Assembly: GCF_011762225.1 (NCBI RefSeq)
Contig: NZ_JAASQI010000004.1
Location: forward strand, 124,001-188,000
DNA: 64,000 bases
Direction of reading: 5' to 3'
From: Pseudochelatococcus lubricantis
Lineage (GTDB): Bacteria > Pseudomonadota > Alphaproteobacteria > Rhizobiales > Beijerinckiaceae
Shown: in pieces, positions 58,870-64,000 of the stretch
How positions within the stretch are numbered: the stretch's first letter is position 1
Layout: each line of letters starts with the position of its first letter
Notes under the pieces: model-generated
Seen by the model: the letters and a program-made list of their open reading frames with translations, nothing else
Database searches by the model: none
What the model was told of the DNA's origin: nothing
Made by a program: the position numbers and the translations under genes

Positions 58870-59343
58870 TTGCCCCTCGAACTCGACGCAACCGACTGGA
58901 AGATCCTCAAGGAATTGCAGGCGAACGGACGCCTGACCAATGTCGAGCTGGCGCGCCGCGCCGGCCTTTCCGCGCCGCCCTGCCTGCGGCGCGTGCGCGC
59001 GCTGGAGGAAGCGGGCGTTATCCGTGGCTACCGGGCGCTGCTGGACGGCAAGCTGCTCGGCTTCGAGATCACCTGCTTCGCCATGGTCCAGTTGTCGAGC
59101 CAGGCGGGCACCGACCTTGCCCAGTTCGAGAGCCATATCCGCAACTGGTCGATCGTGCGCGAGTGCTGGTCGCTATCCGGCGATATCGATTTTCTGCTGA
59201 AATGCGTGGCGCGTGACCTGCACTCGTTCCAGAAGCTGGTGCTCGACCTCACGGCCCTGCCCAACGTCCGCAACGTCCGCACGGCGCTCACCGTCGCCCA
59301 GGTCAAGGACGCCCCGCCCATCCCGCTGGAAGCGGTACGGTAG
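58870..59343 (+). CDS. Lrp/AsnC family transcriptional regulator
   Basis: A 157-residue regulator: N-terminal helix-turn-helix (LDATDWKILKELQANGRLTNVELARRAGLSAPPCLRRVRALEEAG) and a C-terminal RAM ligand-binding domain (about 70-145). The length and the SxPPCLRRVRxLE pattern are typical. The start is a TTG at 58870, with AAGGA nine bases upstream; no in-frame ATG precedes it, but two out-of-frame ATGs (58861, immediately followed by TGA, and 58866) sit between. An lrp-type gene near trxB and lsrB is seen in Sinorhizobium. The effector amino acid is unknown. Confidence 0.9.
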   Translation: MPLELDATDWKILKELQANGRLTNVELARRAGLSAPPCLRRVRALEEAGVIRGYRALLDGKLLGFEITCFAMVQLSSQAGTDLAQFESHIRNWSIVRECWSLSGDIDFLLKCVARDLHSFQKLVLDLTALPNVRNVRTALTVAQVKDAPPIPLEAVR

Positions 59344-59410
59344 GGGTTTTTTGTCGCGGCCGCCTCCAAACACCGGCGGAAACCGGTCGCGACCACTTCG
59401 GACGCTGCCT

Positions 59411-59953
59411 TCAGCGCCCAGGCACCCTGTCGCGAACCCATCTCGCGAAGGTGCGTGAAAGCCCGATGATCCGCCGGTTGTCAATGTCCGGCAGGTACCA
59501 TGCGCCAGAGAAACTGGAGGGCAGCGCGAGCAGGATGTGGTAACGCGCACGTTCGCGGCCGTCCGGCCCGATCACGACGGCATAGCCGTCCATATAGTCG
59601 GAGTCGCCGCCGCCGCTGTACCAGCGGCCGCCGCCACCGCCGCCCGACCATGAGGAAAGGCTGACGCTGTCGACGCGCGCCACGAGCCGATCCGCCCCTT
59701 TGTCACGCGGAACCAGGCGGCCGGCGAACAGGCGGTCGAGTTCCGGCTGCATGGAGGCCTGCACCAGATTGGCCCACGGCGTCAGGCCGAGCGCCCGGAG
59801 CGGCGCGGTATCGACCGTCACGGAGCGCAGCCGCAGCGCAGCCCCATCGGCGGCCGACAGCGGCACGTCGCGCGATTCCGCGCAACCGCCGAGCGCAGCG
59901 GCGACTGCCGCACCGCCCGTCATTACGAATGCCCGACGCGACAACACGTTCAT
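59411..59953 (-). CDS. Putative lipoprotein of unknown function
   Basis: A 180-residue protein. The N-terminus [27 protein letters not shown] combines a twin-arginine pattern (SRRAFVM) with a lipobox (LGGC), so it is probably a lipid-anchored envelope protein exported by Tat or Sec. The mature part has a Gly/Ser-rich patch (WSGGGGGGRWYSGGG) and ends in basic residues. I do not recognise a named domain. It starts at the ATG at 59953 (AGGGG 15-20 bases upstream); an ATG at 59974 is possible. A repeat element lies directly upstream. Confidence 0.78.
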   Translation of the reverse strand: MNVLSRRAFVMTGGAAVAAALGGCAESRDVPLSAADGAALRLRSVTVDTAPLRALGLTPWANLVQASMQPELDRLFAGRLVPRDKGADRLVARVDSVSLSSWSGGGGGGRWYSGGGDSDYMDGYAVVIGPDGRERARYHILLALPSSFSGAWYLPDIDNRRIIGLSRTFARWVRDRVPGR

Positions 59954-59967
59954 GATGCCAATCCCCT

Positions 59968-60033
59968 GGAGCATTTTTCATTGAGCGAATTCTTATCGAT
60001 CAGATGATTCCATCTGATCGGAAAGCGCTCTAG
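59968..60033 (+). repeat. Intergenic repeat with GATTCCATC palindrome
   Basis: GGAGCATTTTTCATTGAGCG (59968-59987) is followed by a perfect 10-bp palindrome CGATCAGATG-ATTC-CATCTGATCG (59997-60020) and GAAAGCGCTCTAG. The palindrome core is shared with 38568-38607 and 54550-54588. It lies between greA and the lipoprotein gene and may act as the greA terminator. Confidence 0.8.
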
Positions 60034-60056
60034 CCACGGGGCGCTGCGGCACGCCC

Positions 60057-60530
60057 CTATTTGAAGACGACGTCGACGATCTCGTACGATTTGCTGCCAC
60101 CCGGCGTCACCACCTCGACACTGTCGCCGACAGCCTTGCCGATCAGCGCGCGGGCGATGGGCGAGGCGATGGAGACCTTGCCGAGGCTTACGTTCGCTTC
60201 CGGCTCACCTACGATCTGATACACCTTTTCCTGTTCGGTGTCCTCATCGATGAGTTTGACGGTCGCGCCGAACTTTATCTTGTCGCCGCTCAACTTCGAT
60301 ACATCGATGATGTCGGCGCGCGAGATGAATCCCTCCAGCTCAAGGATGCGGCCCTCGTTGAGGCTCTGCTGTTCCTTCGCAGCGTGGTATTCCGCGTTTT
60401 CCGACAGGTCACCATGAGCCCGCGCCTCGGCGATCGCCTCGATTATGCGCTGGCGATCCTCCTGCTGACGGCGCTTGAGTTCTACCTCCAAAGCCGCATA
60501 GCCTGCGGCGGTCATGGGGATCTTTTCCAT
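60057..60530 (-). CDS. greA: Transcription elongation factor GreA
   Basis: Rescues backtracked RNA polymerase by stimulating its intrinsic cleavage. 157 residues, the normal length: an N-terminal coiled-coil finger with the acidic tip [16 protein letters not shown] (near 41-56) and a C-terminal FKBP-like domain. The ATG at 60530 gives the family start [11 protein letters not shown]; the frame is open to 60638 without conservation. greA next to carB is a common order in alphaproteobacteria. Confidence 0.96.
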   Translation of the reverse strand: MEKIPMTAAGYAALEVELKRRQQEDRQRIIEAIAEARAHGDLSENAEYHAAKEQQSLNEGRILELEGFISRADIIDVSKLSGDKIKFGATVKLIDEDTEQEKVYQIVGEPEANVSLGKVSIASPIARALIGKAVGDSVEVVTPGGSKSYEIVDVVFK

Positions 60531-60714
60531 TATCTCTGTTTCCGTCGTCACATGTAAACAAGGGGCGCTCGAACGGCGCCCCGCGTCAAACAAATCGGGT
60601 CTGGAGAGCGGCGATCCGCACCGGCGGACTCGCGTCATTCCCCGCTATCGTTCCGGCGCGCCTCCCGGCCGACCGAACCTTCCATCCGGCCGGAAAGCGC
60701 TCCCGCCGCCCCTC
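60531..60714. other. Gap between carB and greA with a repeat relic
   Basis: 184 bases without a gene. AACCTTCCATCCGGCCGGAAAGCGCTCC (about 60674-60703) resembles the GATTCCATC..GGAAAGCGCTC repeat, as does 3126-3158. Both relics read TTCCATCC..CGGAAAGCGCTCC. Confidence 0.4.
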
Positions 60715-63700
60715 TCACGCCGGCGACGGCCAGTAGTCCTGCAATGCGCGTACCTCCAGCGTACCGCCCTTCCAGGCGCGGATGCCTTCGGCTGCCGCGA
60801 TTGCTCCCGCTAGAGTGGTGTAGTACGGCACCTTATGCAAGAGGGCGGCGCGACGTAGTGAACGGGAATCGGCCAGCGCCTGCGCCCCTTCGGTGGTGTT
60901 GAACAGGAGCTGCACGCCGCCGTTCTTGATGAGGTCGACGATGTGCGGGCGTCCTTCCAGCACCTTGTTGATGCGCGTCACCGCGATGCCGTGCTCGCGC
61001 AGGAAGTGCGCCGTCCCGTCCGTGGCGATGACGGAAAAGCCAAGTTCCACCAGCAGGTTGACGGTCGACAGGATGCGCGGCTTGTCAACGTCGCGCAGCG
61101 ACACGAACACCGTGCCCTCCACCGGCACCTTGGTGCCGCCGCCGATCTGGCTCTTGGCGAACGCGGCGCCGAAGCTCGTGTCCAGGCCGATGACCTCGCC
61201 CGTCGACCGCATTTCCGGCCCGAGCAGGATGTCCACACCCGGAAAGCGCGCGAAGGGGAAAACCGCCTCCTTCACGCCGATGTGGTGCAGAACCTTCGGC
61301 TTGAGATCGAAGCTCGCCAGCGATTCGCCCGCCATGATGCGCGCCGCGATCCGCGCGAAGGGCTCGCCCATCACCTTGGCCACGAAGGGCACCGTGCGCG
61401 AGGCGCGCGGGTTGACCTCCAGCACGTAGATCTCGTCGCCCTTGATGGCGTATTGCACGTTCATCAGGCCGACGACCTGGAGCGCCAGCGCCATTTCGCG
61501 CGTCTGGCGCCCGATCTCGGCGATGATCTCCGGCGGCAGCGAACGCGGCGGCAGCGAGCAGGCGGAATCGCCCGAGTGGATGCCCGCCTCCTCGATGTGC
61601 TCCATGATGCCGGCGATGAACACGTCCTTGCCGTCCGCGAGCGCGTCGACATCGACCTCGATCGCGTCCGAGATATAGCTGTCGAACAGCAGCGGGTTCT
61701 TGCCGAGCAGCGTGTTGATCTGTCCCGTCTTGTCGTTGGGATAGCGTGCCTTGATCTCCTGTGGCACCAGCGCCGGCAGCGTGCCGAGCAGGTAGTCGTT
61801 CAGCGTTTCCTCGTCGCGGATGATCGCCATCGCCCGCCCGCCGAGCACGTAGGACGGACGCACGACGAGCGGCAGGCCGACCTCGGCCGCCACGAGCCGG
61901 CTCTGCTCCACCGAGAAGGCGATGCCGTTCGTCGGCTGGCGCAGGGCGAGCTTTTCCAGCAGGCGCTTGAAGCGGTCGCGGTCTTCCGCGAGATCGATGG
62001 CGTCGGGCGAGGTGCCGAGGATCGGCACCCGGTCCTCCTCCAGCGCGCGGGCGAGCTTGAGGGGCGTCTGGCCGCCGAACTGCACGATGACGCCGTGAAG
62101 CCGGCCCTGCTCCCGTTCCGTATCGATGATCTCCAGCACGTCCTCGCCCGTCAGCGGCTCGAAATAGAGCCGGTCGGACGTATCGTAGTCGGTCGACACC
62201 GTCTCCGGATTGCAGTTGACCATGATGGTCTCGTAGCCCGCGGCCCGGAGCGCGAAGGAGGCATGGCAGCAGCAATAGTCGAATTCGATGCCCTGGCCGA
62301 TGCGGTTCGGACCGCCGCCCAGGATGATCACCTTGTCCCGCGTGGACGGAAAGGCCTCGTCGGCCGGCGCGGCGCCGAAGAGGGGGGCATAGGTCGAATA
62401 CATATAGGCGGTGGGTGCGGCGAACTCGCCGGCGCAGGTGTCGATGCGCTTGAACACCGGCCGCACGCCGAGCGCCCGGCGCGCCGCGCGCACCTGCGCC
62501 TCCGTCCTGCCGGCGAGAACCGCGAGGCGCGAGTCGGAGAAGCCCGCCGCCTTCAGCTGCCGGAATGCCTTCGCCGTCTGCGGCAGGCCATGCACCTTCA
62601 CCCGCGCCTCAAGGCCGATGATGTCCTCGATCTGCGCCAGGAACCACGGATCGATCTTGCAGGAAGCGTGCACCTCCTCCCGGCTGAGGCCAAGCCTGAG
62701 CGCTTGCGCCACGAACAGCAGACGGTCCGGCGTGGGCGTGCCGATCGCCGCCTTGATGGCGTTGCGGTCGTCGCCCTGCCCGAACCCGGGAATCTCGATC
62801 TCGTCGAGGCCCGTGAGACCTGTCTCCAGCGAGCGCAGCGCCTTCTGCAGCGATTCGGGGAAAGTGCGGCCGATGGCCATGGCCTCGCCCACCGATTTCA
62901 TCGCCGTGGTCAGCGTCGGCGCCGCGCCGGGGAACTTTTCGAAGGCGAAGCGCGGGATCTTCGTGACCACGTAATCGATGGTCGGCTCGAAGGACGCCGG
63001 CATCGCGCCGCCCGTGATGTCGTTGGCGATCTCGTCGAGCGTGTAGCCCACCGCGAGCTTGGCCGCGACCTTGGCGATGGGGAAGCCCGTCGCCTTGGAG
63101 GCGAGTGCGGAAGAGCGCGACACACGCGGGTTCATCTCGATGACGATCATGCGGCCGTCTTCGGGATTGACCGCGAACTGCACGTTCGAGCCGCCCGTCT
63201 CGACGCCGATCTCGCGCAGCACCGCCAGCGAGGCGTCGCGCATGATCTGGTATTCCTTGTCGGTGAGCGTCAGCGCCGGCGCCACCGTGATGGAATCACC
63301 GGTATGGACGCCCATCGGGTCGATGTTCTCGATGGAGCAGACGATGATGCAGTTGTCGTTCCTGTCGCGGACGACCTCCATCTCGTACTCTTTCCACCCG
63401 AGCACGCTCTGTTCGATCAGCACCTCGTTGGTGGGCGAGGCGTCGATGCCGCGGTCGACGATGTCGATGAACTCTTCCTTGTTGTAGGCGATGCCGCCGC
63501 CCGTGCCGCCCATGGTGAAGGAGGGGCGGATGATGGCGGGCAGGCCGATCTCGTCCAGCACATTGAGCGCGTCACCGAGCGTGCGCACCTGGTGCGACAG
63601 CGGCGTCGAGAGGCCGATCCTGGTCATCGCCTCGCGGAACAGCTCGCGGTCCTCGGCCTTGTCGATGGCCTCGGCGGTGGCGCCGATCATCTCGACGTCG

Positions 63701-64000
63701 CACTCCTCCAGCACGCCCATCTTCTTCAGCGAGAGCGCGCAATTCAGCGCCGTCTGTCCGCCCATCGTCGGCAGCAGGGCGAAGCCGCCCGGCACCTTGT
63801 GGCGCTCCTTCCGGATGATCTTGGCCACGACTTCCGGCGTAATCGGCTCGACATAGGTGGCGTCGGCCAGTTCCGGGTCGGTCATGATCGTCGCAGGGTT
63901 CGAGTTGACCAGAACGACGCGATAGCCCTCCTCGCGCAGCGCCTTGCAGGCCTGCGTGCCGGAATAGTCGAACTCGCACGCCTGGCCGATGACGATCGGT
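60715..64000 (-). CDS. carB: Carbamoyl-phosphate synthase large subunit (partial, 5' end beyond window)
   Basis: Makes carbamoyl phosphate from bicarbonate, ammonia (from CarA) and two ATP, for arginine and pyrimidine synthesis. About 1095 codons are present; the first 60-70 lie beyond base 64000, where the frame is still open and conserved ([24 protein letters not shown]). Visible: two ATP-grasp halves (first with [12 protein letters not shown], second with [11 protein letters not shown]), the oligomerisation middle, the second-half phosphate loop [19 protein letters not shown], and the C-terminal methylglyoxal-synthase-like regulatory domain ([32 protein letters not shown]). greA follows downstream. 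Confidence 0.97.
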   Translation of the reverse strand, partial: PIVIGQACEFDYSGTQACKALREEGYRVVLVNSNPATIMTDPELADATYVEPITPEVVAKIIRKERHKVPGGFALLPTMGGQTALNCALSLKKMGVLEECDVEMIGATAEAIDKAEDRELFREAMTRIGLSTPLSHQVRTLGDALNVLDEIGLPAIIRPSFTMGGTGGGIAYNKEEFIDIVDRGIDASPTNEVLIEQSVLGWKEYEMEVVRDRNDNCIIVCSIENIDPMGVHTGDSITVAPALTLTDKEYQIMRDASLAVLREIGVETGGSNVQFAVNPEDGRMIVIEMNPRVSRSSALASKATGFPIAKVAAKLAVGYTLDEIANDITGGAMPASFEPTIDYVVTKIPRFAFEKFPGAAPTLTTAMKSVGEAMAIGRTFPESLQKALRSLETGLTGLDEIEIPGFGQGDDRNAIKAAIGTPTPDRLLFVAQALRLGLSREEVHASCKIDPWFLAQIEDIIGLEARVKVHGLPQTAKAFRQLKAAGFSDSRLAVLAGRTEAQVRAARRALGVRPVFKRIDTCAGEFAAPTAYMYSTYAPLFGAAPADEAFPSTRDKVIILGGGPNRIGQGIEFDYCCCHASFALRAAGYETIMVNCNPETVSTDYDTSDRLYFEPLTGEDVLEIIDTEREQGRLHGVIVQFGGQTPLKLARALEEDRVPILGTSPDAIDLAEDRDRFKRLLEKLALRQPTNGIAFSVEQSRLVAAEVGLPLVVRPSYVLGGRAMAIIRDEETLNDYLLGTLPALVPQEIKARYPNDKTGQINTLLGKNPLLFDSYISDAIEVDVDALADGKDVFIAGIMEHIEEAGIHSGDSACSLPPRSLPPEIIAEIGRQTREMALALQVVGLMNVQYAIKGDEIYVLEVNPRASRTVPFVAKVMGEPFARIAARIMAGESLASFDLKPKVLHHIGVKEAVFPFARFPGVDILLGPEMRSTGEVIGLDTSFGAAFAKSQIGGGTKVPVEGTVFVSLRDVDKPRILSTVNLLVELGFSVIATDGTAHFLREHGIAVTRINKVLEGRPHIVDLIKNGGVQLLFNTTEGAQALADSRSLRRAALLHKVPYYTTLAGAIAAAEGIRAWKGGTLEVRALQDYWPSPA

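Overview
The window is a GC-rich chromosomal segment of an alphaproteobacterium, most likely of the order Hyphomicrobiales (Rhizobiales). Three things support this. First, gene orders are typical of that group: rpsO-pnp, lgt-midA-pgeF, and a lsrB/vtlR-type LysR regulator beside trxB and near lrp, greA and carB. Second, the cell-cycle kinase CckA is present with a full CtrA box in its upstream region. Third, the intergenic palindromic repeats (cores GCGTTTTCAAGC, GATTCCATC..GATC and GCATGATCCCGAC) resemble those common in rhizobial genomes. The species cannot be named from this sequence. I see no rRNA, tRNA, CRISPR array, prophage or insertion sequence.

Layout. 1-2.7 kb: 3' end of rpsO, then pnp with its own terminator. 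2.8-3.4 kb: two small coiled-coil genes, the first with a ribbon-helix-helix-like N-terminus. 3.6-10.5 kb: an MprF-type membrane protein, a quinone reductase, then a compact run of a UbiH-type hydroxylase, hpt, a single-domain response regulator, a peptidoglycan-binding protein and murJ. 10.7-17.9 kb (minus): phytase-like esterase, M20 dipeptidase, HerA-like ATPase, mutS. 18.1-26.2 kb: maeB, then a proline-rich FliO-like protein and cckA diverging around a CtrA box, then a RecD-like helicase. 26.3-34.2 kb (minus): GntP permease, patatin phospholipase, AI-2E exporter family protein, RND pump and adaptor; the last four form a tight operon. 34.7-38.5 kb: CBS-BON protein, lgt, midA, pgeF. 38.5-41.9 kb: two globin-coupled chemoreceptors in unusually AT-rich DNA. 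41.9-49.2 kb: pteridine-reductase-like SDR, glycosyltransferase, Omp25/31-type porin, rlmJ, RNase T2-like protein, a small secreted protein, a degenerate CitE-like protein and a Tim44-domain protein. 49.2-54.4 kb: prs, fabI, uvrB. 54.4-55.5 kb: a repeat-rich, structured region without convincing genes, containing a strong small-RNA candidate. 55.5-64 kb: lsrB, trxB, an ELM1-family protein, an Lrp regulator, a lipoprotein, greA, and carB running off the end.

Most of the window is housekeeping: RNA turnover, nucleotide and lipid metabolism, DNA repair, envelope assembly. The parts most worth a second look are regulatory. They are an AbcR-like small RNA next to its presumed activator LsrB/VtlR; the CtrA box between cckA and the FliO-like gene; two genes (phytase-like esterase, RND adaptor) whose Shine-Dalgarno sequences lie inside inverted repeats; the twin globin sensors; and two enzyme-family proteins (RNase T2, CitE) that have lost expected catalytic or metal-binding residues.

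Most reading frames were taken at face value. Starts were moved downstream where a ribosome binding site or family alignment favoured it, and each case is noted. All family assignments are from recognition of motifs, without database searches.
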